Assembly: GCF_052119585.1 (NCBI RefSeq)
Contig: NZ_JBGQOJ010000005.1
Coordinates: 1 to 64,000 of the forward strand
DNA: 64,000 nt
DNA from: JBGQOJ01 sp052119585
GTDB lineage: Bacteria > Pseudomonadota > Alphaproteobacteria > Rhodobacterales > Rhodobacteraceae
Direction: 5' to 3'
Each line of letters begins with the position of its first letter. Positions within the stretch are counted from its first letter, which is position 1. Below are positions 46,717-55,784 of this stretch, piece after piece. Both the position numbers and the translations under genes were made by a program. The notes beneath the pieces were generated by a model that had not been told where the DNA came from, made no database searches, and saw nothing but the letters and a program-made list of their open reading frames with translations.

Positions 46717-46762
46717 AAAAAAAACCGCACGAAGTGCCAGAAGAAATGCGCACGAAGTGCGC
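46717..46762 (-). terminator. Double-hairpin terminator after the hydrolase-OsmC gene
   Basis: On the minus strand GCGCAC-TTC-GTGCGC and then GCAC-TTC-GTGC, the latter followed by eight T residues. Both share the ACTTCGT loop. Confidence 0.8.
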
Positions 46763-46771
46763 TCTGCCGGG

Positions 46772-47998
46772 TCAGGCGACTGCCGGATCGCGCAGGACCG
46801 TCGTGATCTCGCTGACCCGTTCCAGCGTCTGGTGAACCGGGCATTTGTCTGCAATCTGAAGCAATTTCTGCCGTTGGGTATCGCTGAGGTCGCCGTTCAG
46901 ATGGATGTCGCGACGAAAGCTGTCGATTTTCTGGTCGGTGATCTGTCCTGCATCCTGTGCATGGACCTTGTTGTGCGTCACATCGACCTGCACATGGTCC
47001 AGCGGCCACCCCTTGCGGCGAGCATACATCCGGATTGTCATCGACGTGCAGGCAACAAGGCCCGCCGCCAGAAACCCATAGGGTGACATGCCGCTGTCGG
47101 TGCCCCCGTAGGCGAATGGCTCGTCTGCCAATGTGTGGTGTTTCGGGCCGGCGTTGATGTCTTGCAGAAATCCGCCCGAATCTGCCTCTGACACGCGCAC
47201 GACCCCTTCGGGGGCCCCGACGGGAGGCGCGGGCGGGCGCAGGTCGATATAGCGGGCGGACCATGCCGCGATGACCCCTGCCGCGTATTCCGCGTCGGAG
47301 GCGCTGCTGATCAGGTGGTCTGCATTGTCGAGGGTGACAAAGCTTTTGGGGTGGTGGGCGGCGGTGAAAATCCGCGTTGCGTTGTCGATGCCGACTGTCG
47401 CGTCGCGCGGGGCGTGCATGACCAGAAGTGCGGGTTTCAGCGCCTCTATTTCGGGCCCAAGGGAGCTTGCCTCTATATCCTTCAGGAAGGCGTCATTTAT
47501 GGTGAAGGGGCGGCCGCCAAGGCGGACTGTCGCGCGGCCTTTGGCCCGTATCTCGGGCAGGCTGCCGGCGAAGCTTTGGGTCACATGGGAGGGATCAAAG
47601 GGGGTGCCGATTGTCACAACCGCGCGGGCAGTCTTGATCCGGCCTGCCGCCTTCAGAATTGCAGCGCCGCCCAGCGAATGGCCGATCAGCAGGGTGGGCG
47701 GCATCTTGTGTTCGGTCAGATAGGCGTATGCGGCCAGTAGGTCATCGACATTGGAGGAAAAGGTGGTGTTCTCGAATTCACCTTCCGAATGGCCAAGTCC
47801 GGTGAAATCGAACCGCAGCACCGCGATGCCCATGCCGGACAATCTGCCCGCGATCCGGCGCGCGGCGGGGATAGTGCCGGAGCAGGTGAAGCAATGCACG
47901 AAAAGCGCCGTTGCAAGATGTGGCCCCTCTGGCAGATCAAGGCGTGCGGCCAGCATATCGCCAGTGTGGCCTGCGAATCTGATCTTTGTCGTCGGCAT
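46772..47998 (-). CDS. Alpha/beta hydrolase fused to OsmC-family domain
   Basis: Bifunctional fusion of 408 residues. The N-terminal half (about 1-255) is an alpha/beta hydrolase with nucleophile elbow LIGHSLGGAAIL and the late histidine in LDNADHLIS. The C-terminal half (about 270-408) is an OsmC/Ohr-like domain with GLVACTSMTIRMYARRKGWP and a second conserved cysteine in ADKCPVHQTLE, which in the family reduces organic peroxides. I use the ATG at 47998 because AGGGG lies nine bases before it; an ATG at 48007 is too close. The fusion is known from many proteobacteria; the hydrolase substrate is unknown. Confidence 0.9.
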   Translation of the reverse strand: MPTTKIRFAGHTGDMLAARLDLPEGPHLATALFVHCFTCSGTIPAARRIAGRLSGMGIAVLRFDFTGLGHSEGEFENTTFSSNVDDLLAAYAYLTEHKMPPTLLIGHSLGGAAILKAAGRIKTARAVVTIGTPFDPSHVTQSFAGSLPEIRAKGRATVRLGGRPFTINDAFLKDIEASSLGPEIEALKPALLVMHAPRDATVGIDNATRIFTAAHHPKSFVTLDNADHLISSASDAEYAAGVIAAWSARYIDLRPPAPPVGAPEGVVRVSEADSGGFLQDINAGPKHHTLADEPFAYGGTDSGMSPYGFLAAGLVACTSMTIRMYARRKGWPLDHVQVDVTHNKVHAQDAGQITDQKIDSFRRDIHLNGDLSDTQRQKLLQIADKCPVHQTLERVSEITTVLRDPAVA

Positions 47999-48118
47999 AA
48001 TGCGCATCCCCTGAAAGTCCCGGCCCTGAAAGCCCCGGCGAGAGTGGCTGCAAATGCGCGCAACAGGCAAGCCCTGTGACCGGATCGTCACGCAAGGGTG
48101 AGAGGGCGTGACACGCGG

Positions 48119-49447
48119 TCAGGCAAGCCCCATCAGGCGTGTGTCGAAAGGATAGCGGGTCAGGTTCTCAAAGCCGTCTTCGGTGATCAGCACCTGATCT
48201 TCCAGCTTGATTGAGAAATCGCCGCCCTCGGGGCTGACCAGCGCCTCGACGCACAGGACCATGCCGGGTTGCAGCACCGCGTCAAAGGCGCCCGCGACGT
48301 ATTTGTCGGGATAAGCGATCAGCGGCCATTCATCGCAAAGGCCGACCCCGTGCATCTTGCAGCCGTATTTCTGGCGCTGGTAGAGGGGGGCAAGATGATG
48401 GCCGTTATGGGTCAGGTCGTGGAATGGCACGCCGGGGGCCAACATCTGCATATTGGTCAGGATATGCGCATGCGCGTGCTGCATCGCGCTGACCATATCG
48501 GGGCGCGGGGCGGCGTCGCCGACCCACCAGGTTCGGCTGATGTCGACGCAGATGCCGTAGGCCCCGATCAGGTCTGTATCGAAGGCGACGATCTCGTTGT
48601 TCTGCACGATGCGCGGGCCACATTCCTGAAACCACGGGTTGGTGCGCGGCCCGGACGCCAGCAGGCGCGTTTCGATCCATTCGCCGCCGCGCTTTATGTT
48701 TTCTGCGTGCAGGACCGCCCATATCTCGTCTTCCGAGAGGCCGGGGGCGCAGGCGGCTTCCATCGTGGCGACGGCCAGTTCGCAGGCATGAGAGGCGCAG
48801 CGCATGGCCAGGATTTCATCAGGGCCTTTGATGGACCGCGCCTTTTCAGTGACTTCTTCGCCGTCTTTGATGTCGAATCCCTGCGCCTCTAGTGCGCGAA
48901 GCCCGTGAAGCATGATTTTGTCCACCGCCAGCCGGTTGTTCGCGCCGCCGTGTTCGTTGATCAAGTCGCGCACCTGACGGGCAAAGGCATCGGCGGCGAC
49001 GTCCACTTTGTCGCCACGGTCGAAATAGAATAGATCGGCACCGGATCGCACCTCGCGGACCAGCGGATTGAAACCCGACAGGAAGGGTGCATTCTTGTAG
49101 TCCCAGATCACCATATAGCCGTCGGCGCAGAGCAGGACGGCGCGGAACGGGTTATGGGTGTTCCAAAGCTGCATATTGGTGGTGTCGGTGGCATAGCGGA
49201 TGTTCAGCGGGTCAAAGACCAGAAGGCCGCCATAGCCGCGATCGACGACGTGCTGCGTCAGGCGGGTCCAGCGAAAATACCGCATGGTTTGCAGGTCGGG
49301 CAGGATCAGCCCTGCGGCCTCCCATTCGCGAAAGGCCATCTGCGTCGGGCCGATCTCTATCCGGTTGTTGTCGTTCGGGGTGCCATCGGGCAGGGTGTCG
49401 CCACGGGTCGGGTCGATTTTTCGGATATCGCGATAAGGGGTGTGCAT
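48119..49447 (-). CDS. dddP: Dimethylsulfoniopropionate lyase DddP
   Basis: Cleaves DMSP to acrylate and dimethyl sulfide. It is an M24-peptidase-fold enzyme with a dinuclear iron site. The ATG at 49447 (MHTPYRDIRKIDPTRGD) lies seven bases after GGAGG and gives 442 residues; a GTG nine codons upstream is less likely. Metal ligands are in place: D290 and D292 (FDTDLIG), D302 (CVDISRTW), H366 (KMHGVGLCDEW), and glutamates in LCVEALVSPEGG and KLEDQVLI. The N-terminal GTPNDNNRIEIGPTQ is characteristic of DddP. Divergent from the DUF3445 gene. Confidence 0.93.
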   Translation of the reverse strand: MHTPYRDIRKIDPTRGDTLPDGTPNDNNRIEIGPTQMAFREWEAAGLILPDLQTMRYFRWTRLTQHVVDRGYGGLLVFDPLNIRYATDTTNMQLWNTHNPFRAVLLCADGYMVIWDYKNAPFLSGFNPLVREVRSGADLFYFDRGDKVDVAADAFARQVRDLINEHGGANNRLAVDKIMLHGLRALEAQGFDIKDGEEVTEKARSIKGPDEILAMRCASHACELAVATMEAACAPGLSEDEIWAVLHAENIKRGGEWIETRLLASGPRTNPWFQECGPRIVQNNEIVAFDTDLIGAYGICVDISRTWWVGDAAPRPDMVSAMQHAHAHILTNMQMLAPGVPFHDLTHNGHHLAPLYQRQKYGCKMHGVGLCDEWPLIAYPDKYVAGAFDAVLQPGMVLCVEALVSPEGGDFSIKLEDQVLITEDGFENLTRYPFDTRLMGLA

Positions 49448-49551
49448 GTGCCTGCCTCCGGGGGTGTCCGACACGATGAAGCCATTCCCGTCAGGGTTTC
49501 GCGCCGGTTTCCGACGTGGAAAAGGTGCAGATACGTCGGGAAGGCCCCCAT

Positions 49552-50340
49552 ATGAACGACACGCCGGTTTTGCAGGAATATTTGCCGATCAAGCCCTGGA
49601 TGGTGGCCCACACGCGGCGCTTGCCCGGACTTCAGCCGGTCGAGGCCGGGGACTGGCTGCGGGTGGATGATGCCTATGCGGGGCAGATGGCGCTGCGCGA
49701 TCGCCTTATCGCAGAGCGGCCCTGCGCGGTGCATGCGCTGTTGCCAGAGGCTCGCGCGGCGGCGGGGGGGCTGCTGGCGCGGGGGCTGGCAGAGCTGCGC
49801 GGGATGGACGGGTTCACAGTGCGCGGCGACGTGGTCACGCGGCCCGACGGGGTCAGCGTGCCGATTGATCCGGCGCAGCCGTTGCTGACATTGGGGCGGC
49901 TTGTGCAGGAGGATCTGTGCCTGCTTCAGCCGATACGCGACCAGCATGTTCTGACCGGCGCGATCCTGTGCTTTCCGGCAAGCTGGACCCTGGCGGAAAA
50001 GATCGGGCGGCCGCTGACGGCGATCCATGACACGGTGCCGGACTATGACGGAAACATTGCCGTGCGGGTGCAGCGGGTGTTCGATGCCATCCGCGTGGAC
50101 CAGCCCCTGTGGCGGGCAAATGCGATGCGCTACGCCGATCCGGCCTTGTACCAGCCAAGACGCGCCGCGGACCCGCGTATCAGGCCGGCTATGGCACCGT
50201 ATATCCGGTCAGAGCGTCAGTGCCTTGTCCGGCTTGCGTCTTTTCGGGCGGTTGTCTTTTCCATCCACACCTATGTGGTCAGGGACAGTTGCCTGACGGC
50301 AGAGGAAACCGCGATGCTTGACGCAGGGTCCGGCACCTAG
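49552..50340 (+). CDS. DUF3445 protein, haem-dependent oxidative N-demethylase-like
   Basis: A 262-residue protein of the DUF3445 family, whose characterised member is the alpha subunit of haem-dependent oxidative N-demethylase. Landmarks are YLPIKPWMVAHTRRLPGLQP, LQPIRDQHVLTGAILCFPASW, GRPLTAIHDTVPDYD, and SERQCLVRLASFRAVVFSIH. The ATG at 49552 follows GGAAGG. Reductase-type partner subunits are not adjacent, so activity cannot be assumed. Head to head with dddP across 104 bp, and on a chromosome with sarcosine oxidase, it may take part in the breakdown of methylated amines. That link is inferred. Confidence 0.8.
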   Translation: MNDTPVLQEYLPIKPWMVAHTRRLPGLQPVEAGDWLRVDDAYAGQMALRDRLIAERPCAVHALLPEARAAAGGLLARGLAELRGMDGFTVRGDVVTRPDGVSVPIDPAQPLLTLGRLVQEDLCLLQPIRDQHVLTGAILCFPASWTLAEKIGRPLTAIHDTVPDYDGNIAVRVQRVFDAIRVDQPLWRANAMRYADPALYQPRRAADPRIRPAMAPYIRSERQCLVRLASFRAVVFSIHTYVVRDSCLTAEETAMLDAGSGT

Positions 50341-50349
50341 GCCGCCGGA

Positions 50350-50958
50350 TCACAGCATTTTCATCAGCATATCTGGCGCGCCGCTTGCCATCAGGCCGAT
50401 CGCGGTGCCGGTAATCGACATGGCATGGGCGGTGGCACGCAAATTTTCGCCGCCAAGGATGTTGAACATCAGCACGCCGAACCCGATAGGAAACGCGATG
50501 ACCATAAGGGTGGCATTGATCGTGTAAACGGTCAGGCGCGTGGCCAGCGTGCCGCGCCGATCCTCGTAGGATGCGGGCACAGCCATCTGGTCGGACATGT
50601 CGGAATTTTTGGGCGGAATGATGTCGACGTTCGAATAAAGCGCGGCCCTGATCCGGTTGAAGTCATTGTAGGTCTGGATCGGGCGCGGCTCTCGCGGGGT
50701 CGCCATCAAATCCATGATGGACGGGGAAACCTGCTCTGACTGGTTTTCCGTTGCCTTCAGATAGGAGGCGTCCAGTGCATCATGAACCACCTCGACTGGC
50801 GCCGGTGTGTGGGCAAAGGCGGCTTGCCCGTCCAGAAGGCTCATCCTGAGGCGGCGTCTGCTTTTGTCACGCAGGGCGGTCTCGAACCGATCAGGCCTGC
50901 GCGGACGCACGATTTTCTCTTCTTCCGCGAAGATATTCATAAGGTCCTGGTCTAGCAT
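50350..50958 (-). CDS. Hypothetical membrane protein, 202 aa
   Basis: No family recognised. From the ATG at 50958 (MLDQDLMNIFAEEEKIVRPRRP) there is a charged, arginine-rich soluble part, then two hydrophobic helices near the C-terminus (about 150-170, TVYTINATLMVIAFPIGFGV, and about 178-198). An alternative start lies 22 codons upstream (51024). Convergent with the DUF3445 gene, 9 bp between stops. It looks like a conserved roseobacter protein by composition, but this is an impression. Confidence 0.6.
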   Translation of the reverse strand: MLDQDLMNIFAEEEKIVRPRRPDRFETALRDKSRRRLRMSLLDGQAAFAHTPAPVEVVHDALDASYLKATENQSEQVSPSIMDLMATPREPRPIQTYNDFNRIRAALYSNVDIIPPKNSDMSDQMAVPASYEDRRGTLATRLTVYTINATLMVIAFPIGFGVLMFNILGGENLRATAHAMSITGTAIGLMASGAPDMLMKML

Positions 50959-51489
50959 CTTGTCGTCCCCACGTCTTACAGGTGTGGATCGCGGATCTTC
51001 CGCAATGACCTGCAGGTTGCCCAAAAACCGAAGCTACTTACCGTTACGGGCGACGATTGGTTCCCCAAGCGGGGCGGTCCGGTCCTGCGATACACACACT
51101 GTCACAGGCTGGCGGGCCTTCGTCGTATTTCTGGAACTGCGGCCCCTTGAAACCGTTTTGCGGTCCTGTGGGTGGTGCGGTCCTTATCCCTGAATACAAG
51201 ACGAATAGGGAAACAGTTGGGCGCATTCTGCGAAACAGTGGCATGAATTTGACGCAATTCAGCGGTGTGTTTCCGAGGATGACCTTATTTTAGGCCGTAA
51301 AAACAATGCAGTGTGGCTTTTTCAGGTATTGCGGCGAAAAACTGCGCGTTTTTGCGGGAACGGATCAAATCCAGGCGATTCGATCAAACTGCGCGATCTG
51401 GCGAAACAATGGCGGACCCCAAAATGAAAAAGGGCGCCCGAAGGCGCCCTGATCCGATGTGGAAGGGTGGGGGAAACCCACCGACCCTT
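50959..51489. other. 531-bp gap without a convincing gene
   Basis: The right end holds the glnA terminator. In the middle (51044-51293) two short frames oppose each other, 66 residues on minus and 78 on plus. Neither has a clear ribosome-binding site or recognisable motif. I see no tRNA. A small RNA cannot be excluded. Confidence 0.5.
51423..51450 (-). terminator. Terminator after glnA
   Basis: AGGGCGCC and GGCGCCCT with a 4-base loop, perfect 8-bp stem; on the minus strand it is followed by TTTTCATTTT. About 40 bp after the glnA stop. Confidence 0.88.
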
Positions 51490-52896
51490 TTAGCAGGAGT
51501 AATACATCTTGTACTCGATCGGGTGAGGCGTGTGCTCGTAGGCATACACTTCTTGCCATTTCAGCGCCATGTAAGACTCCAGCTGGCCTTTGGTGAACAC
51601 GTCACCGGCCAACAGGAAGTCGTGATCCGCTGCCAGTTCGTCCAGCGCTTCGCGCAGGGAACCACACACGGTCGGGATCTCTGCCAGTTCTTCGGGCGGC
51701 AGGTCGTAGAGATCCTTGTCAGAGGCGGCACCCGGATCGATCTTGTTCTTGATGCCGTCAAGGCCGGCCATCAACAAAGCGGCGAACGCCAGATAGGGGT
51801 TTGCTGCGGGATCGGGAAAGCGAGCCTCGACGCGCTTGGCCTTTGGCGATTCTGTCCATGGAATACGAACGCAGCCAGAGCGGTTGCGGGCGGAATACGC
51901 GCGCAGAACGGGGGCCTCAAAACCCGGGATCAGACGCTTGTAGCTGTTCGTGGTCGGGTTGGTGATCGCGTTCAGCGCCTTGGCGTGCTTCAGGATGCCG
52001 CCGATGAAATACAGCGCCTCCTGCGACAGGTCGGCATATTTGTCGCCTGCAAAGATCGGCTTGCCGTCTTTCCAGATCGACATGTTCACATGCATGCCGG
52101 TGCCGTTGTCGCCCGAGATCGGCTTCGGCATGAAGGTCGCCGATTTGCCGTAGGCCTGAGCCACGTTGTGGATGACATATTTGTACTTCTGGATTTCGTC
52201 CGCCTGATGGGTCAGCGTTCCGAAAATCAGGCCAAGCTCGTGCTGGCAAGACGCCACTTCGTGGTGGTGCTTGTCAACTTTCATGCCCATGCGCTTCATC
52301 GTGGACAGCATTTCGCCACGCAGGTCTTGCGCGTCGTCAATCGGGTTCACGGGGAAGTAGCCGCCCTTGATGCCGGGGCGGTGGCCGGTGTTGCCCATCT
52401 CGTACTCGGTGTCGGTGTTCCAGGCTGCGTCGATCGCATCGACCTGATAGGACACTTTGTTGCTGCTGACGCAATAACGGACGTCGTCGAAGATGAAGAA
52501 TTCAGCTTCGGGGCCCATATAGGATGTGTCGCCGATGCCAGAGGATTTCAGGTAGGCCTCTGCCTTCAGCGCGGTGCCGCGTGGGTCGCGGTCATAGGCT
52601 TCGCCGGTGTCCGGCTCTACCACGTTGCAATGCACGCAAAGCGTTTTCTCGGCATAGAAGGGGTCAAGGTAGACGCTGTCGGTGTCCAGCATCAGTTTCA
52701 TGTCCGAGGCTTCGATCGACTTCCAGCCAGCGATCGACGAACCGTCGAACATAAAGCCTTCCTCGATGAAATCCTCGTCAACCAGATCGGCACAGACTGT
52801 GACGTGCTGAAGTTTACCCTTTGGATCGGTGAAGCGGATATCGACGTATTCGATTTCCTCGTCTTTGATCATCTTTAGAACTTTTGATGTGCTCAT
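51490..52896 (-). CDS. glnA: Glutamine synthetase, type I
   Basis: Dodecameric enzyme that makes glutamine from glutamate, ammonia and ATP. The 468 residues have the Mg-binding MFDGSSIAGWKSIEASDMKL near residue 50, the catalytic region NGTGMHVNMSIWKDGKPIF, and the adenylylation loop NLY-type site DLYDLPPEEL with the tyrosine at exactly 397. So it is a GSI-beta enzyme controlled by covalent modification. It follows glnB on the same strand (57 bp), the standard alphaproteobacterial pair for nitrogen control. Confidence 0.98.
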   Translation of the reverse strand: MSTSKVLKMIKDEEIEYVDIRFTDPKGKLQHVTVCADLVDEDFIEEGFMFDGSSIAGWKSIEASDMKLMLDTDSVYLDPFYAEKTLCVHCNVVEPDTGEAYDRDPRGTALKAEAYLKSSGIGDTSYMGPEAEFFIFDDVRYCVSSNKVSYQVDAIDAAWNTDTEYEMGNTGHRPGIKGGYFPVNPIDDAQDLRGEMLSTMKRMGMKVDKHHHEVASCQHELGLIFGTLTHQADEIQKYKYVIHNVAQAYGKSATFMPKPISGDNGTGMHVNMSIWKDGKPIFAGDKYADLSQEALYFIGGILKHAKALNAITNPTTNSYKRLIPGFEAPVLRAYSARNRSGCVRIPWTESPKAKRVEARFPDPAANPYLAFAALLMAGLDGIKNKIDPGAASDKDLYDLPPEELAEIPTVCGSLREALDELAADHDFLLAGDVFTKGQLESYMALKWQEVYAYEHTPHPIEYKMYYSC

Positions 52897-52953
52897 TGGG
52901 CCTTCCCCTTAGTGAATCCTAGAATCGTCATGCGGTTTTTGTGTCCCGCAGTG

Positions 52954-53292
52954 TTAAAGCGCGTCATCGCCGGCTTCGCCAGTCCGGATACGGATGGCCT
53001 GTTCGACGGTCGAGACGAAAATCTTGCCATCGCCGATCTTGTCGGTCTTGGCCGCGCCGATGATCGCCTCGATGGCGCCCTCGACCTGATCGTCCGGCAG
53101 GACGACCTCGATTTTGACTTTTGGCAGGAAATCAACGACATATTCAGCGCCGCGATAGAGTTCTGTGTGGCCTTTCTGACGGCCGAACCCTTTGACTTCG
53201 ACCACAGAGAGTCCCTGAACGCCGATCTCTTGCAAAGCTTCCTTCACCTCGTCGAGTTTGAAGGGTTTAATGATTGCCTCGATCTTCTTCAT
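52954..53292 (-). CDS. glnB: Nitrogen regulatory protein P-II
   Basis: Trimeric PII signal protein that senses 2-oxoglutarate, ATP/ADP and, through uridylylation, glutamine. The ATG at 53292 gives 112 residues starting MKKIEAIIKPFKLDEVKEAL. The T-loop RGAEYVVDFLPK has the uridylylation site Y51, and the B-loop is TDKIGDGKIFVS. The frame extends 22 codons upstream without support. Genetic coupling to glnA indicates GlnB rather than GlnK, since amtB is not adjacent. Confidence 0.96.
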   Translation of the reverse strand: MKKIEAIIKPFKLDEVKEALQEIGVQGLSVVEVKGFGRQKGHTELYRGAEYVVDFLPKVKIEVVLPDDQVEGAIEAIIGAAKTDKIGDGKIFVSTVEQAIRIRTGEAGDDAL

Positions 53293-53468
53293 CGCCTGCG
53301 ACTCCCTTAAGTGTGGCTCTTCGTCAGGTGTCAGACCACTTTCCCCGAGGGCGGACAATTGAGTAGGGTCAGAGAGGGCGAACGGCAGGCGGGATTCCCT
53401 GTCGCGTGATTAAATTTTGTGCGTTTAGCTTTTATATTGTGCTGTTTGAAAACTTTTGAGGCTGAAAA

Positions 53469-55016
53469 ATGACCGAACTTCTGACTTCTGCCCAAATGCG
53501 CGCCATCGAGTCCGCGGCAATCGCCACTGGTGCGGTCACGGGTGCTGCATTGATGGAGCATGCGGGACGCGGGGTGGTCGAGGCCGTCTTTGCCCGTTGG
53601 CCCGCGCTTGCGGCGGGGACGTTCCGCGCGGTGGTGTTGTGTGGTCCGGGGAACAACGGTGGCGACGGGTTTGTCGTGGCGCGGATGCTGGCCGACTGGG
53701 GCTGGCAGGTCGAGGTGTTCCTGTTCGGCGATCCGCCCCGCCTGCCGCCCGACGCGCGGGCGAACCATGACCGCTGGTGCGCCACGGGACTGGTGCGGCG
53801 GATGGACGGTGACGCGATCGGGGCGGGCTATCTGGCGGGGTTCGATCTGGTTGTCGATGCGGTGTTCGGCACAGGCCTGACACGCCCATTGCCTGACGGG
53901 GTCAGCGCCTTTCTGACCAAAGGTTTTGACGGTGCCAACCACGCGCGGATTGTCGCGGTCGATGTGCCATCCGGCCTTGATGCGGACACGGGGCGGCTGT
54001 GGTGGGACGGGCCGATGCCGTATCCGATGGCGGCGTCCCTGACGGTAAGTTTTCATCGGGCCAAGCGCGGGCATTATCTGGGGGACGGCGGGCAAGTCTG
54101 CGGGAGCATCAAGGTGGTGCCGATCGGGCTGGACCGGCAAAAGGCCGATTTTCCTGAGCCAGAGCGTCTGGAATTGTTGGACCCTTTGGATTTCGACGCG
54201 GTTCAGGTGCTTGGCAAGGGGGGCGGGCACAAGTTCAGCCACGGCCACGCCTTGATCCTGTCGGGCGGCGTTGGTCACGGCGGCGCGGCGCGCCTTGCGG
54301 CACGCGGCGCATTGCGGATCGGGGCAGGGCTGGTAACGCTGGGGTGTCCGCCTACCGCCCTGATCGAGAATGCGGCGCAGTTGAATGCGGTGATGCTGCG
54401 GCCCGTAAAGGGCGCAGAGGGGGTGGGCGCCGCGCTGGCTGACACCCGGATCACCGCGCTTTGCCTCGGGCCGGGCATGGGGGTCGTGCTGGCTGCGGCA
54501 ATGCTGCCCGCCGCGCTGGATGCCAAACGTGCCACTGTGCTGGACGCCGACGCGCTGACCGCCCTGGCGCAATCGCCCGATCTGTTTGCGCGGCTTCACG
54601 GGCGCTGCGTGCTGACGCCCCATGCGGGCGAATTCGCGCGCCTGTTTCCCGACATTTCTGAGCGGCTGAAGGACCGCGCCTGTTCCAAGGTGGAGGCAAC
54701 GCGCGACGCGGCGGCGCGGGCGGGCTGTGTCGTGCTGTTCAAAGGCGCGGATACGGTGATTGCCGACGCGCGGGGGTGCTGTCGCTTGAACGCGGCCTTT
54801 TACGACCGCGCGGCACCCTGGCTGGCCACCGCAGGGGCGGGCGATGTGCTGTCAGGGTTCATTGCGGGGCTGATGGCGCGGGGCATCGCGCCGATGCGGG
54901 CGGCGGAACTGGCCGTCCGGCTGCATGTCGATTGCGCCCGTAGCTTTGGCGCAGGCCTGATCGCCGAGGATTTGCCCGAGGCGCTGCCGAAGGTGTTCCG
55001 GCAGCTTGGGTTGTAG
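53469..55016 (+). CDS. nnr: Bifunctional NAD(P)HX epimerase/dehydratase
   Basis: Repairs hydrated NADH and NADPH. The N-terminal YjeF domain (about 1-215) is the epimerase, with VVLCGPGNNGGDGFVVAR and IVAVDVPSGLDADTG. The C-terminal domain (about 225-515) is the ADP- or ATP-dependent dehydratase, with LGPGMGV, VLTPHAGEFARLFP and the catalytic ATAGAGDVLSGFIAG. The 515 residues are the usual fused length. The ATG at 53469 follows TTGAGG. Convergent with the Hint-domain gene, 2 bp between stops. Confidence 0.95.
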   Translation: MTELLTSAQMRAIESAAIATGAVTGAALMEHAGRGVVEAVFARWPALAAGTFRAVVLCGPGNNGGDGFVVARMLADWGWQVEVFLFGDPPRLPPDARANHDRWCATGLVRRMDGDAIGAGYLAGFDLVVDAVFGTGLTRPLPDGVSAFLTKGFDGANHARIVAVDVPSGLDADTGRLWWDGPMPYPMAASLTVSFHRAKRGHYLGDGGQVCGSIKVVPIGLDRQKADFPEPERLELLDPLDFDAVQVLGKGGGHKFSHGHALILSGGVGHGGAARLAARGALRIGAGLVTLGCPPTALIENAAQLNAVMLRPVKGAEGVGAALADTRITALCLGPGMGVVLAAAMLPAALDAKRATVLDADALTALAQSPDLFARLHGRCVLTPHAGEFARLFPDISERLKDRACSKVEATRDAAARAGCVVLFKGADTVIADARGCCRLNAAFYDRAAPWLATAGAGDVLSGFIAGLMARGIAPMRAAELAVRLHVDCARSFGAGLIAEDLPEALPKVFRQLGL

Positions 55017-55018
55017 CC

Positions 55019-55507
55019 TCAGGCGTCGACACGCACCGGCACACGAGAGGCCACTTCCATACCGTCGGCATAAAGGACGTATTGTTCGTCGAACTCCAGG
55101 GTGAACACCCGCAGGCCTGTCGCCGCTGTGGGCTTGACATAGGCGCCGTCCATCAGGCGCGACACGGGCACCAGCGCCTCTGGCGCGCCGAACAGGCTTT
55201 TTGCGCGCCAGTCGCGCACCAGAACCAGCGTGTCGGGCGCCAGAACCGTGTCACGGTCAGGGCGGCCATGGCCCAGAGAATGCGACGCGACACATACCCC
55301 GCGGGCCTTTGTGACGGTCGCAGTGATCGCACGCAGAATCCGCATGCCGCGGCGGGTGACGACCCGATCGCCGACATTCAGGAATTCAACGGCGATTTCG
55401 CCATCGAGCGTCAATATGTTCGTGCCGGATGTGAATCCGGTAACGGGCGCAATTCGGCCTGCGTCAGGGGGAAATTCCCGCGCGAGCCTGTCATTCTTGT
55501 GTGACAT
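55019..55507 (-). CDS. Hint-domain (Hedgehog/intein-type) protein lacking Cys1
   Basis: Stand-alone Hint domain of 162 residues: VTGFTSGTNILTLDGEIAVE, LNVGDRVVTRRG, DTLVLVRDWRAKSLFGAPEA and TLEFDEQYVLYADGMEVAS follow the Hint_2 pattern common in Rhodobacterales. In most members the first strand reads C-F-x-x-G-T; here the cysteine position is glycine (GFTSGT), so self-cleavage is unlikely. No signal peptide or attached repeat domain. Role unknown. Confidence 0.85.
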   Translation of the reverse strand: MSHKNDRLAREFPPDAGRIAPVTGFTSGTNILTLDGEIAVEFLNVGDRVVTRRGMRILRAITATVTKARGVCVASHSLGHGRPDRDTVLAPDTLVLVRDWRAKSLFGAPEALVPVSRLMDGAYVKPTAATGLRVFTLEFDEQYVLYADGMEVASRVPVRVDA

Positions 55508-55676
55508 GGCGTCTCTCGCTATATGTTACTGCCTCGGTTTTCTTTTGACACTATGACAATAGAGCGGCCTTGGCACGTATTTTATTACGTTGTTTTTCCT
55601 CTCGCATCCTCCGTGAACCTTTGCTAGACAGGCGCGGAAATTCAGGGCGGCCCAAGGTGGCTGCCCTGTTGGTTAT

Positions 55677-55761
55677 GCGGGTGTGGCGGAATTGGTAGAC
55701 GCACCAGATTTAGGTTCTGGCGCCGCAAGGCGTGGGGGTTCGAGTCCCTTCACCCGCACCA
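55677..55761 (+). tRNA. tRNA-Leu (anticodon UAG)
   Basis: Cloverleaf drawn by eye: acceptor GCGGGTG with CACCCGC, D-arm region GGCGGAATTGGTAGACGC, anticodon stem CCAGA/TCTGG with loop TTTAGGT (anticodon TAG at 55711-55713), a long class II variable arm (CGCCGCAAGGCGT), T-arm GGGGGTTCGAGTCCC, discriminator A and encoded CCA. Reads CUA/CUN leucine codons. The final A is the first base of an ATG, and tig starts 24 bp on. Confidence 0.97.
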
Positions 55762-55784
55762 TGACTTGGAAAAAGGACGATAAC

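Noticed and set aside
55545..55573. TTGACA at 55545 as a -35 box for the tRNA-Leu gene
   Set aside because: No acceptable -10 element at the proper spacing, so I could not support a promoter call.
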